From assembly GCA_020536535.1 (NCBI GenBank), contig JAHLWZ010000901.1, forward strand, positions 1 through 53,523: a stretch of 53,523 nucleotides of DNA. The letters run 5' to 3'. How positions within the stretch are numbered: the stretch's first letter is position 1; each line of letters starts with the position of its first letter. The notes under the pieces are model-generated. The model was not told the DNA's origin. It worked only from the letters and a program-made list of their open reading frames with translations, and did no database searches. This DNA is from Pelomyxa schiedti (Eukaryota > Evosea > Pelobiontida > Pelomyxidae). The position numbers and the translations under genes were made by a program. This document shows positions 33,301 to 46,400 of this stretch, in pieces.

Positions 33301-34302
33301 AAAGGCCATGTAGTCGAAATTTCAAAGAAACAACGCACCACAACTCCGCTCACACACTCTGTTCCACACCAGAAGCAACAACAGGACCAGCACCAGAAAC
33401 AATTGCACTCCTCACAATCCCAGCCCTTGATCCATGAGGAGACTCCGGTACAAGTGAACGCAGAGCAAAACCAAAAGTCACATTCACAGCAATCAGAAGA
33501 TACTCTCCCAGATACCCCAGCAGACACAACAACAACGACCGCTAGCACGAAATCAGCAGAGAGTGTCCCAACAAGCTCCACAGCTGCGGAACCAAATGCG
33601 CTCCCACAAGTTCAACCACTCCATCCCCAGCCTATTTCTCCACCCCTTCAACAACCACCATTACAACTGCAACTGCAGCCGCAACAGCAACAGCAAAAAC
33701 CGCAACAGCAACCATCAACAGATTCGCATACAGAAACAGAACAAGTAGGGGTGCAAGCTCCAGTTCAATGGCCTCTGCACCCTGCTCTCCCTAAAACAAC
33801 CCCCACACCGCTTCCCGCCTTATTACCAGCTAATACTGCAACCTCCAATACAACCGCAACCACTTCAACTACAACCACCACAACATCACCACGACCACCA
33901 CAGCAGCAGCAGCAACAACAAAAACAGCCAACAGCAGCGCCCACAGCCGAAAGTCCTCACGTTAGTGACCACAACACAAGCACCCACAGCCGCAACTACC
34001 AAAGCCAGCACCAAGCTGTAGTTGTCCTGGGACACAGCGCCGCGGCCCAGCAACATCCCCACACTGTCACAATCTCCGCCGAAACCGGCGCCAATACAAC
34101 ATCATCCACCACATGCACATGCAGCGGGGTGGTGCCGCCGCCTAGTAAGTGCATGTGCTGGTGCCCAACACCATTCCAGATACCGCCAGCACACACTCAC
34201 TCCAGATACAACAACCCCAGGGCGACCACCATCACCAACCCCTTCGTGCGTGGCCAGCCCCTTTTCCTCGCCGTCAAGGTCCCTCTCCATGTCACCGAGT
34301 AA
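30310..34302 (+). CDS. EST1/SMG7-like protein with a very long Q/P/T-rich C-terminus
   Basis: A 38-nt first exon (MSATTDPVDQEL) joins CQEVEEKFFTEVEKSGPW, then LASIFEKFILSHLEEAH, VHQYLLALGD/VARYRSTCGN, LKRAAKHYKLAIRLCPAYG, GAPHNQLGVIAG and NALYHYWRGYLACDPFLASK. LGDVARYR, the TPR-like A-x-x-x-Y-x-x-A-I-x-L-x-P, and PxNQLxxxA with PF-x-A-S are the marks of the EST1/SMG5-7 14-3-3-like plus TPR region. In animals these proteins bind phosphorylated UPF1 in nonsense-mediated decay; in yeast Est1 serves telomerase. Later exons (31500-32640) are partly resolved. From 32884 a single frame of about 470 aa is Q/P/T/K-rich and ends VPLHVTE. The stop is TAA 34300-34302. A PIN domain, which SMG5/6 carry, was not seen. 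Confidence 0.8.
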
Positions 34303-34371
34303 AGGACCCGTTCCCAATCAACTGCTTTTTCTTTTCTTTTTTTTTTTTTGTAATTACAAACAAGAGTGAAA

Positions 34372-37355
34372 TCAGTCTCTGGAGGCTGACGATTTGGGTG
34401 TCGAGGAGGAGAAGGTTGGTAACAGCCGAGAGAAGCCGGTCTTGGGTTCTGGTGGGTGTGGTTTTTCGGGAGTGGCGCGGTCGGGAGGCGGCGGTGGTGG
34501 TGGTGCTCCTGTCCTCTTTTCAATGGCAATCAGGCGCTGCTCAAATTGGGCAAACCACAGCGGGGGCGTCTGCCGCAGATTTTCCATGTTGATGGTCAGG
34601 GAGTCTTGCTGAAACAGGGTTCTGAGAGAGTTGTACTTTGTGGTCTGGTCCAGTATTGATTTCTCCAGGATCTCGCTGTTTTGCTTGAGCTCCGCGAGCC
34701 TCTTCTCGATTGTGTCGGTTTTGAGCTGAACTTTGCCCGACGAGACCACGTTGGAATACGAAATGCGGTCGGCTTCTGCCCTCAACTGTTCGTTCTTCTC
34801 CCTGAGCGCGTTGTTCTCAGCCACGAGGGCCTGGTGAGCTTCAGATAGTTGAACCTGAGTAGCCTTCATCTGCTTCTCGTAGGCTTCCTGCACAATATAG
34901 GCTGCCTCACTTCTCTTCTGCTGCACTTCCAATTCTTGCTGGGATTGGGTGATCGTCTCGGCTAGCTCCTTGAGGGTGTTCATTTTTTGATTCACTTCGT
35001 CATCAAGATGCCTTTGTGTCTCCCGCAGATCGGATATCTGGGATTTTACTTCTGAGAGTTCCTTGTTGCGTAGCTGGACTACCACATCCATTTTTTCCAA
35101 GTCTAGTTTGATACGGGACTCTTCCTGATGCAGTTTTTTCACGGAATCATTATACTGGGTCTCTACAACCATTCTTTTTGCAATACGAGTTTCCAGTTCC
35201 TCCTTCTTGGTCTCTGCCTGTTGGATGGATTCCTTTTTTCCTTTGAGTGTAGCCTCCATATTTTCAAGCTCCCTTTTTTGTGCCGCAAGACGGAGGGTGT
35301 TGGTCTCTACTTCCGTTCTGAGTGAAGAGAGAGTGTTTTTCACATCTTTGAGAGTCTGCTCAACTCGTCTCCTCTCTTCGCATGCAGCTTCAAGCTTAGC
35401 AGTGCACGTTTGTTGCTCTTGCTTTGACTTCTCAATTTGCTGATTAATTTCTTGGACAGTCTGATTGGCAGCAGCTTGATTCCTATAGGCCACTTGCGCC
35501 TGTGTATTGTACTGTTTAATGTTGTCCAATGCACCTTGCTCCTGCACTTTCAGGTTTAATAAACGTTGAGTACATCTTTCATTGTCCTCCTGCAACGTTT
35601 TCTTTCTTGCAGCTGCATTACATTCGTCTTTCTGAATGGTCGACAGGCTCGACTTCACATTTTCGATATGCTTTTCTAGCTCTTGTATGTGACTTTTTTT
35701 CTCCTCCAAGGCATGTTCCACTTGAAGAAGGACTTGATGCTTTTCTCCCACTTTTGATGTTATCTCTGACAACTCCTTCTGTTTTTCGGCAAGTTGTGTG
35801 GAACATGAGGTAACTTCACTCAGTGTGCAAATTCTTGAGTTCTCTAGTTCCCCTCCTCTACTTCGCAATTCTTCATTCCGCTTTTGGAGCAATTCGTTCT
35901 CCCTTGTCAAGTCGCTGTTTCTTTGTTTTAACTCTTGATACGAACTTTTCAAAGAGACATTCGTTTTTTGTGCTTCATCATTCCGCGCAAGAAGTTCAGA
36001 CTCGTTTTTCTTTGCCTCTGCAAGTTTGAGTTGGCAGGTTTCATCTTCTCTCTGCTTAACTGCCATTAACTGCTGCAGCTTCTCAATAGATTCCTCGAGG
36101 TTCGTTGCAGTCTTGGAGAGATCAGTAAGTGTCCGTTGGTCTTCCTCATTTTTGTCTTGCAACTCCTTTTTCGCTGCTTCCAGTCTGGAAATTTCCTTCC
36201 GTAGCTGTTCTGTTTCGTTCCTTAGCTTCCCATTTATTGTTGTCAGTTGCATATTTTCGGAACTCCAAGTACCAGCACTCTTCTTGAGATCTCCCAATCT
36301 TGTTTGCCCTTCCTCAATTTTTTCTTGCAACTCCTTTTTCATTGTTTCCAGTTCGGATACTTCCTTCTGCAGTTGCTCTCTCTCACTGTGCAGCTTCTCG
36401 TTTATTGTTGTAAGTTGCTCATTTTCTGAAGTGAGAGTTCCGGTTCTTTGCCTTATGTCTGCCAGCTGTAACGAAAGGCTATTTATCTCTTCATCAAGTG
36501 ATTCTTTGCGTTTTGTTTTCTGAGCTGAAAGAGCTAGTTCAGCCTTTCGGAGTTCTTCAGTCCTTTTCTTTCTTTCTTTGACAACCTCTTTATGAATTTT
36601 GTCTGCTTGATCCAGCCGAAGTTCGATCATGGCACTGGAACTCGATTTCTCTTCAATATAGTCCCACAGAGGATTGAGAACTTGGGCAAGAAAATTCATT
36701 CTTGTTTCCTGCGGCAATGGTATTATAAATATTAATGGACTTCCCCTGAGTTTGTATTTTCTGAAGCAGGTTGTTATCTCCAAAATGTACATTAGGACTT
36801 AATCATAAATTAAATTTAAAGTAAATAAATGCAAAACGGCTGACACTCACGTGCAAAGATACTGAAGCCAGTCACTGAGTTCTTTTCCTCTCTGCAGTGG
36901 GTATTGACTATCTAGTTTAGGACTCAGTACTGAAAATAACAACCCAACAGAAACAAGCTTACCCAGTGCTCCCCCACACAATTCGCCGAATCTTCTTCTG
37001 CACCTAGGTGCCGTGCATTCCTATTGAACAATTACTTCCTCAATACAATACAACACAAAAAAAAAAAAACAACCACCCAACAACACGCGTGGATGAAAAT
37101 ATATGATAGCAGGCCCACCTGACCAACAACAACTGTCTCGGAAAGTGCTTGCATGAGCTTCTGTTTGAACCGCACACTGTGCGCAATTGGCACAGGATCG
37201 AATGTGCCAAGGTGGTCCACAGCCACTTTGCGCACAACACTCCCAACCACTTCCTCCAACGAATTCACTTCCTCCATCACTGGTTGTTCGGTCCCTCCCC
37301 CCTCTGAACAACTAGTACTACAACTGCCAGTTGAGTTTGTGTTGTTGGAATCCAT
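34372..37355 (-). CDS. Long coiled-coil protein
   Basis: One exon (36699 to 34372) codes for about 750 residues of almost unbroken heptad coiled coil rich in E, K, L and Q (for example SENEQLTTINEKLHSEREQL). Two related segments suggest internal duplication (TSENEQLTTINEKLHSE and SSENMQLTTINGKLRNE). The tail is Pro-rich (APPPPPPPDRATPEKP) and ends KSSASRD. Upstream exons read LSPKLDSQYPLQRGKELSDW, LQYLCTKYKLRGSPL and possibly RRRFGELCGGAL and the start exon MDSNNTNSTGSCSTSC at 37355. The join between the start exon and the next was not in phase, so the 5' end is tentative. Centrosomal, kinetochore or Golgi coiled-coil proteins are all possible. Head-to-head with the next coiled-coil gene. Confidence 0.75.
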
Positions 37356-37584
37356 AGTAATATTGCCAACCTTGAATACTTGGTCCTTGTGTTATTTTGT
37401 GGCGGGTCGGTATTGTTTTTTCTCTTTGAGTGGCTGACGACTTGGGCACACCACCTTAGGAAAACTAACTTGCGTACCAAATCCAATTTGCACCCAAGTG
37501 GGTGCACCGATGAATATGTTTAGCCTAAAAGGCACGTGGTGAAGGGCACAGCAACAACAACAAAAAAACTTGAGTTAATTTTGA

Positions 37585-40240
37585 ATGATGTCGTGCCTTG
37601 TGCCGTTTTCTGTGGCTATTCGTAGGGTCACCAGGCACCCACAATTCCACATTGGCGGTCCTGCAGCAGAGCCATTAATTCCAGCTCCGCAGTCGTTCCC
37701 ATCCACACCCCCCCATTGTCCTTCCATAGACTGCAATGATGGGACCCCTGCTTGTACTTCAACTGTTGTTATTCCGGCTCCTGAGCAGTGTAATGAAATC
37801 GATTCAGTCATTGAAAAGGCCTCACTTTCAGAAATGGCACGAGCAACTATTGATGATTTAGGTTTGGATTTTTGTTTGGTTCGCCGGGCCGGCTATTAAT
37901 AGTAATGTACCTTTTATTGGCAGATACAATGCCTCGTGAGGTGGTCGCAGAGTCAGTAGAGCGGAATTCCAGAGGTATAACAATGGTTAGAAGGGCACTC
38001 GATGAATACCGCAGTCAAATGCCACCTGCAGAACCGAGAAAGCTGACACGGACAAGCATCACTGTAAATGTATTGGAAGGGACTCAGGTTCCGGAAGATC
38101 AATTCATTGAGAGGAAAACTCCTCTGGAACTTCCGGAATTCGATTCACTCTGTGAGAGAATTAGACCTCCAGAAGTTAGAACTACTACCTCTACGTTGAA
38201 TGAATCTCACAATCGCGCAGCACGTCGCGATTGAGAGTGAAATAGGAAAGCTAGTTGATAGTACACACTCAAAAATCAGAGAAATAAAGGGCTCACTGCA
38301 GGGAACTAAGTTTGTGAGAGAAACAGAACAAGTTGATAAGATGCTGAGTATGCTCACCTCAGTATCGGAAGAGATAATGCCAGTAAAAAGAAACCTATTG
38401 TAATGTCCACTTACAACGGAGCTGTAGTTGGCACAGGTACCAGATATTCATAGAACCTTGGAGAAAACTCATCAAGAAAGAGTAGTACCAAAAGAAGAGC
38501 GAATGAAAGCTGCAAAAGAGGTATGGACCGGAATGGACGACAATAAGATATTGGATGATGAAGAAGCTGTATGGACATGGATTTTTGCTGAGGGAAACCT
38601 AATACATACAGTTCCATGAAGCTGACAAGAGTTACTTTGCAGCCTGGTACGACGTCGTAAATGACCGTTCAGAACTTGAAGACATTCACAAAAATGCTGA
38701 AGATAATTCTTTCTTTGAGTTTGTTGAGTATTTAAAAAAAAAACCTAATACAGTGGATTAGAAGAAGGAGCTGCTCTATTGAACATATGATCCACGAAAC
38801 ATCAACGGAAATAAGAGCATTAGATGTGGAGTCAGAAAGAGGAGATGCAGACCTCACGTATGTACAAGTATTTTTAACTGAGAGAATTAATGTCCCGAAA
38901 AGTTGCATTGATAATAGATGCGCGGAAATGGAACGTGAAATGCAAAGAAGTGTGAAGGAACTGAGTGAAAGAGAGGTTATCTTGAGGAATAAGTGCGAAA
39001 AGGGAAGAAGAACTGTAGAATACATAGAACTAATCATGGCCGAATATGCAGTTCTTCTCTTTCTCCTTGAGTTAATACTTAGTCTTAAAAGGAACTTCAC
39101 AGGCTACAAGTTGAAGAAAACAACAGGGATGTACAAGAAATCGAATTCATTTGTTCGGAAATAGAGCCTGACACTGGTACACTGGCCTTAGAAAAGAGAG
39201 CTAAATTAGAAGTTGCAGAAACTCGGAAAAAGCAGCTTCTGATGCTAGTAGCTTTGTGTTTCACAAGCGTCTGAGTAAAATTTCCCTAGACTGAAGATTG
39301 TTCTGTGAGAAAAACCTCTTGGAGTTCCGTGATGACAGTTATCAACAAGTTGGCAGAATGCCGAGAAGTAAATGACTACGTGATATCACAAGGAATATAT
39401 ATTGACGATAAAAAGATTTTGAGCAGACGGCGAGAGGACTATTATCTTGAACATCAGACGGAACTGCAAAAAATTCGAAACCAAATCATACAACTTTTGA
39501 CAGAACTCAGTATAGCTGTCCAATTATATGAGTACTTGTACTTACTCACTTTTTCAGCCATCAAGCAGTCTGAATGTAATCATCAGGTATTTGAAACCGC
39601 AAAAAGAAACCTGACTTGTTCTAGATAATGGAACTCACTAAAAAAATTATTGAAGAAGAGAGAAGGCAGAGAGTCCAAGTGAAGATAAAGCAGAAAATAA
39701 CCGATAGCGAGAAAGCAACTTTAGTAGCTTCCAAAGAAACTCTTGTACAGCTCAACATTCTTTTTGTTTTGCGGTTTGTCATCTGAGCACAATGTCCAGG
39801 GCCACCTGAAGATGTCAAACGACGACCTGACCCTCCAAATTGCAGCATTAGAGGAGGCACATGACAAGTGTGTGAGAGACGCTGTGAGAGGCGAACGTAT
39901 GCAATTCTGCCAGGGCACAGAGAATGAAACAGCACTACCAAAAGGCTCAATTGAAGTGCATACAAAATATGGCCCAGAAATTTGGCAAAATGCCCAAGAA
40001 GGTACTCACCTGCCACTCAACACGAAAACAAAAAAACCAAAAAATAAAAACCAAAACTGAGGCTCGTGTGCAGTGATGAGAAACATCTCGGCCGCGCGGT
40101 CATTACAGCTGATTGAGACAGAACTGGAGACTGAGAACCTGAAGATGGAGGAGAGACTCAAAGAGAGGGAGAGACTGAGGAAATTCTTACAGATGCCGGC
40201 CACAGGGGCTCCGCAGCGGCTTACAGCGGGGGACACGTAG
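37585..40240 (+). CDS. Coiled-coil protein, many short introns
   Basis: The start MMSCLVPFSVAIRRV leads to SLSEMARATIDDL and DTMPREVVAESVERNSRG. Then come RIRPPEHVAIESEIGKLVDS, MPVPDIHRTLEKTHQERVVP, ILDDEEAFHEADKSYFAAWY, FWIRRSCSIEHMIHETS, EMEREMQRSVKELSERE, and near the end ELETENLKMEERLKERERL, finishing QRLTAGDT with TAG at 40238-40240. At least ten introns were needed; most keep the frame exactly (for example donor GTTAGA at 38175 and donor GTATGG at 38570). Heptads cover most of the length. No motif places it in a known family. It may work with the coiled-coil partner across the shared 230-bp promoter, which is a guess from position only. Confidence 0.65.
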
Positions 40241-41247
40241 CACGAAATCGAATTGTGGGTTGTATATGAATGCATAAAACATACAATTATCAAGATGGAG
40301 TGTTTTCTTAATGCTCTACACAGCCGCGGGTTGTCCAAGCAATTGGAGCCAGGTTTGGTAAAAAAAACCTGAATGAGTGCACATGAAAGTGGGAAAAAGT
40401 GCAGGAAATCACAGGAAAGGCGGGTCTCGGAAGACTGGTGGGTCGCTTGATCAAGCGAGGGAACCGAATGATTTTTCTGGGTATGGATTCTCTCAAGATA
40501 ATATCTAGAAGATCTAGAAGCGCTCTCGGCAATGTTGGTTGAGAAAAGTGATTTTTTGTTCCATCTGCAACATCGATGTCTCGCCAAAGCAGGCAATTTG
40601 GAATCTTGTTTCGTGCAACTGTTTATGCAATGTTCGTTTTCGCTTATTTTTTTGGACTGTGAGGCCTTCGAATTCCTAGCTTCGTTTCCATCTCCGGACA
40701 CGATGGATTTTCTAGAAGTGGATCGATTGCTCCAGAATGCTCTATTTTGCCCCTGAGAAGAAACAACACGCCACCACAACCAAGGAGAAAAACCGAGATA
40801 AAAACCAAACAAAAAGAAGCAAAAACCGTGTTCAGTGAGTTGTTGTACTCATTAGCAAACAACTTTTGTTGTTATTTTCATAGCCTCACACATGTTCGTC
40901 TTCATTCATCGTTCTCCCTTTTTTTTCGGCTTTTTTTCTCCTACACTATTTATTGTCACTGCCATGGCCTTTGTCTGACTTGTGCTATTCAGGTTGTTCA
41001 AGCCTTTGGTTTTACAATCAACAGCATTCCAAGCGTCCACACAGGTTTGTCTTTTTCATTTTCTACTATTCTCCCTTCGCGTTTGTGTTATGCGAAGTGC
41101 TTCGCGTCTTATTGCATGGGACATAGTGATGTTTTTTTTTTTTTTTTTTTTTTTCTCAGTTGTTGAAGTAATAACCCTGACTAGGGATGCAACGGAAATT
41201 CACCAAGAACACCAGGAAATTCACCTCGAACACCAGGACTCAGCCCA
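40241..41247. other. 1-kb gene-poor region with a 16-bp perfect palindrome
   Basis: No exon was supported on either strand. At 40443-40458 the sequence TCGCTTGATCAAGCGA is a perfect palindrome, and TCTAGAAGATCTAGAAG follows nearby at about 40505. A T-run of 24 at 41131-41154 just before CTCAG could be the 3' end of an intron in the 5' leader of the next gene. The open frame of 268 aa on the minus strand (40812-40006) is discussed among rejected items. A non-coding RNA gene is possible but not shown. Confidence 0.4.
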
Positions 41248-43286
41248 ATGTCGGCCTCACCGCCGTCGAGTAGTTCTAGTAGCTCGTCCAACTTGGCATC
41301 AGTTCCTTCCTGCACAGTTGCTTCCATTTCCATGGGAATGACGTCACTATCACCACTGTGCCTTTCTTCACCGCCGCCGGCTTTACCGTCGGCTAGTTCC
41401 TCTCTAGAGACCTCTGATGCCAGCGGCGACGAGATGAACCCCAGAGCAAGTTTTGTGAAAAGGATAAAGTCCAATGATTTCATGGCTTCTCCTACCCGGC
41501 AGTTGCGCACAGACCCTTCTTATATCAACACCCAAGAAATGTTGATGAACTCGCCTCGTTCTCTTCAGAGGAATGTGAATATGCGCGATGTGGAGAGAGA
41601 TAATCCACAAAGCCACTTTCAGTCAACAGCACCACTTCCAGCATCATCACCACTCAATTCAAACAATCTTCTTCCCTCGGTGGCTGAACTACTCGCTGTG
41701 GCTGGGATTAACTCTGCTCCCCCGGCTCAGATACCGTTTTCGGCAGATCCTTTGTCAAATATAGATGCCATTTTGAATACCAAGAACAGAATTTTGCCTC
41801 CACTTCCTTCTGCACCCCCTACACGTGATGTGACCCGTAGCACTAGTCTTTCACCTCTATCTTCACCCGCTACTCACTATAATCTCTCCCCTCCTGAGGT
41901 ACAATATCACTTCCTTCATATCCCATCTTAATTCTTTGTAGGTTAAATCTGCCAGACAAAGGATAGATATTGTACCAAGTCATAACTACTACAACGGAAA
42001 TGAAGGGACTGACGGTAGCGACGAAGAGGACGAAGATGAAGCCGAAGCTGTCCTAACAAGCATGCAAACTCCAGGGAATCCTCAACCCACGTCCCCGCAA
42101 AGTCACCAAGAGTCACAACCTCCTTACCCACAACTACTACAACAAATTTCTCAGCCGAGATCTGTGAATTCATACCAACAAACTCCGTCACCAGAAGCTC
42201 CACAATCTCCTCAGAAGCGCGCCTATAGAAGGAGAGTCAAGAAAGATAATCCCAAGTACCCTAACACGTTTTTTCCTTTAACTCGAATCTTACCATTACA
42301 CAGTGGAAACTGCGTCATTGGCAGTGTTGTACCAAATGGAGAGTCTGGAGAAAAACCAATAGTCAAACGCCGACGCCGTCGTTATGACACACAACCCGTT
42401 GCTCCTGCTGATCAAAGCCTGGTGCCCGATTTTCCTCACGAAACATATGCTCAGTTGCATAGTGTGATAGCCTCACTTAAAGGAAATGGTCCGTATCGTA
42501 CATCATTCTCACTTCACTTTCACTTACTTGGGTTCATGTAGTTACCGTCCCAGAGCTGATATCCATCATCGCTTGGGCTGCTACAGTTCGGACAGCACCT
42601 CCGATTGTACGATTAAAAAGCGGAATCGTGAAACGCATGCATCCTAGCAGGTACCGTTGTATTTCAATCTCTTTCTGTGGCTCACCAAAGAACCCCAACT
42701 CAGGTGCTGCTACATATTCCGACAGTTACACTGGAAACCAGCCGAGAAGCAAACAAGCAATGAAACCATGGCTCAATGTAACTTTAACCAAACGCAGACG
42801 CACACACATTCCCCTCCTCCATCACAGCCCCAACAGCACCAAATGTGGCACGGCCCTACAATGACTGACCCCAGCATGAACTCTCCCCATAATACCGGAG
42901 TCATCCTAGGCGGAATCAGTAACTACAGTAGCACGCCGAGCCCCGTTGGCGTGTCTCATTCTGGTGCTAGTAGTACACCGCAATTACCCCAACGTAGTCA
43001 GCACCGTATTCCCATTCCCCAGCAAATGCAATTGCAGCAGCAACAACAACAGCAACAGCAACAGCAACAACACCACCAACAGCAGTCACAGCAACTGCAA
43101 CAGCAACTTTATCAATTACCGATCCAACTACAGCACCAATTGCAACAGCAATTGCAGCAGCTGCCGCAACACCCCACGGCGGCGTGGACCCAATCACTGC
43201 AGGAGCTGTTACTGCACCTACAAAACAGCACGGGGCCGCAACAGCACCAACCTACAGTAGGCACACTCTTACACCAGCAAGTGTAA
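41248..43286 (+). CDS. Ser/Pro-rich nuclear-type protein with a polyglutamine C-terminus
   Basis: The start MSASPPSSSSSSSSN leads to a Ser/Pro-rich region with short ordered-looking pieces: FVKRIKSNDFMASPTRQL, LLPSVAELLAVAGINSA, and VKSARQRIDIVPSHNYY after the GTACAA...TTTGTAG intron. An acidic patch (DGSDEEDEDEAEA) follows, then a basic KRAYRRRVKK and KRRRRRY. The later exons read VTVPELISIIAWAATVR, LKSGIVKRMHPSR and CCYIFRQLHWKPAEKQ. The end is a Gln run of about 14 broken by His (43035-43082), finishing LLHQQV. Nuclear signals, acidic and Q-rich stretches fit a transcription-related factor. No DNA-binding domain was recognised. Confidence 0.6.
43035..43082 (+). repeat. CAG/CAA repeat coding for polyglutamine
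   Basis: A mixed CAG/CAA run codes for about 14 Gln with a His pair inserted, in frame with the C-terminal exon of the surrounding gene. Further Gln-rich patches follow to 43200. Confidence 0.9.
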
Positions 43287-43499
43287 AGCCTCTTCTATCT
43301 CACTCACCCCCCCACACTCAAACATACAGACAACAAACAAATCACAACATTTGCCAGATATAATTCACCACACACAACCTCTCCTCACTCTTGTATTTGG
43401 TGTCAGGCATACACCACAACAAACGAAATTTTTGTTGTTCTTTTTTGCAATGTCCGATCCCGGTTTTCTATTTCTTGTCAATTTTTTTTCTTGGATGTG

Positions 43500-46400
43500 A
43501 TGGACGGGGCTAATGACAGCGGTGCGGGGGCCTGCGGAGACTCGAGATCCAGATCTCCTGTTGGCGGCAACTACATAGTGACGAGTGGGGCAACCGCGGA
43601 CTGTTTCACCACTACGACAACAACCGCTACGAGTTGCGCGACAAGTGGTAGCAGTGCCGCTGTTGTTGGCGGGTGCGGTTCTGATTGTGGGGGCAAAAGC
43701 GACGAGATAAGTGGTGGCGACGGCGCGCGTAGTGAGGCGACTAGAGTTGTTGTGCCCGACGAGAGAGAAGAAGAGGACGCGGGAGAAGTTGAGTACGAGG
43801 ATGACGAAGAGAATGAAAATGACGAAGAGGAAGGAGGAGTGATTGGCGGGCTGCGGGGAATGTGTGACCCCCAGCAAGTTGCAATGAAATTGTTACAACA
43901 GGTCTTTTTTTTTTTTTTTCCTTACAATGAAAGTTCTGAGTGACTATAGGTTGATGAAGACATGAAAAAACAAAGCCTAAGGAAAGAGAAACCTCGTGGG
44001 TCTACTGCTACTACCTCTACGGTGTGCATATTATTACCGAAACTATTCTGCCTGGACAACTTCTAATTATTTTCCAGAGAGAACCACCAAATAAGCGCAG
44101 TAGAATGCAGAAACCACCTCCTGTCTCCAGCTCTTCTGATTCTAATTCATGTAGTAGCACTGTGAGTGTATTTGGTGGGGCTAGCAGAGATGATGAATCA
44201 GAACGCGACATGCTCATTCGCACAGGAAAGCTCACCCCATTTGACAATCTTAGGGGAATGGAGCGCCCTACAGTTGCCCATAGCACAGCTGAGAACGTGC
44301 CATCACCTTCAATGGAGCCTGTTGAACAGCCTCCAGCTCCGTCAGTTCATAAGCCACATACTACGCGTAGAAAGTACAACACAAGATCATGTGCTATTGA
44401 ACAAGACAGTCCAAGTGACTCTGACAACAAGCCTGAGCCCGACTTGGGCGATTTAATGGGACAATTAATGTCAATTGATGACGGACGGGAAAGCATGTTT
44501 AAGAAAAGACAGGCTCTATGCAAGGAAGCAGGACTGCTTCTACCAAATAAACGCACCGATAAGGGATCCTCCAATGATGAAGATGAAGACCAAAGTTCTA
44601 AGCTCGACAACGATACTGAACCAGATGCAACAGAAGGTGACATTGAGTTTTCAGGCGGCTTGACAGTGCCTGGAAGCGTGTACAAGCAACTTTTTGACTA
44701 TCAACAAGTTGCTGTCAAGTGGCTATGGGAGTTGTACTGTATGAATGTAGGAGGAATCATTGGTGACGAAATGGTAAAGACTGTCCGCACTCTAACCTGC
44801 TAACTTTCTTTTCCACAGGGACTGGGAAAAACTATAGATATTATTAGTTTTGTTGCAGGCTTACATTATTCTGGCAAACTTACCGCCCCAGTTTTGGTTG
44901 CCTGCCCTGCTACTGTGGGTTTGTGCTCTATCCTAGCATTATGAAATTTGAGGGGTAGTATTTAAACCCAAGTTAGATTATGACTCAGTGGGTTGAGGAG
45001 TTTCATACTTGGTATCCAGCATTGCGGATAGTTGTTTTGCATGAATCTGGCACAGTTCCAACCTCCACTGGAGTAGCGCTTGCTGTGAAGCAGGCAACAC
45101 CTAGTGCAAAGAGAAAGGGGGCAGCGAAACGGGAGATGTCTGTTTTTATTACCACATATGAGTTTGTGCGTACCAATGTTGACATACTTGCTGGCTTGGG
45201 GTGGGGACTATTTGTATTGGATGAAGGACACAAAATACGAAACCCAGATGCTGCTGTCACATTGGCTTGCAAGAGATTCAAGGTTTGTTCTCCTCCTTTT
45301 GCCCTTTTATATTTATTAATTACATCCAGACTCCACATAGAGTTGTAATGACTGGAACACCTATACAAAATAATTTGACTGAGTTATGGTCATTGTTTGA
45401 TTTTATTTTCCCTGGAAAATTGGGGGTATCTTGTGTCACAAGACATAGGCAAACAAAATAAAGCAACTTTCAAAAGACACTCCCTGTATTTGAGACAAAT
45501 TTTATCGATCCAATAAATATTGGTGGATACGTTAATGCTTCGCAAGTGCATGTACCTGCCTTTCTCGAATAAAGAAGTCCTAAATGTACCCAAAGGTGCA
45601 AACAGCTTACAAATGTGCTGTGGCATTGCGTGACATTATAAGCCCTTATTTACTCCGCCGAGTAAAAGATGATGTCTTGAAGACTCTTCCCTCGAAAACG
45701 GAGCAGATTCTAATGTGCAAACTCACCCAAGAGCAGATAGGACTTTACACAACATTCCTAGAAAGCCCTGAAGTGAGTTCCATATGTTTCACTACTCCTA
45801 AATCCAGTTGCAGATGGAGTCTGTAAGAAATGGAAAAAGGAATCTCTTATTTGCTGTTGATATCCTAAGAAAAATTTGTAATCACCCAGATTTAATTTTG
45901 CACCCTCAGAAGGTAACAAAGAAATTGCATTAATTATTCTCATCAGTACCAAACCCAGTCTCTGCAAGGTCTTGATTGGGTACCAAGAGATACTGGAAAA
46001 AAAGAGATAAAGAAAGAAATAACTGGGGGTAAGCGAAATCGGGCCGAATTATGGCAAACCGCACGCTCTGGAAAACTGCATGTCGTTGAGCAGTTACTAA
46101 AATTGTGGCACTCACAGAAGCACAAAGTTTTAATATTTTGTCAGACAAGACAAATGTTGAATTTACTTGAACAGCATATTAAAACAATTGGTTTGTTATT
46201 TTCTCCTGTTACCAGTTAACGTTTTGTAGGATATAAATATGTCCGCCTGGATGGGGTAACGCCAATACACGCCCGATCCAATTTAATTACCAGTTTCAAC
46301 AATGACAAATCTCTGTTTCTTTTCATTTTAACAACAAAGGGTATGCAGTTGCTAATTGCTTGTAACAGTAATGACACAAAATAGTTGGGGGTATTGGTGT

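Noticed and set aside
40006-40812. 268-aa open frame on the minus strand
   Set aside because: It runs antisense through the last exons of the coiled-coil gene, has Ser/Leu runs created by the opposite-strand Glu/Arg codons, and shows no family pattern.
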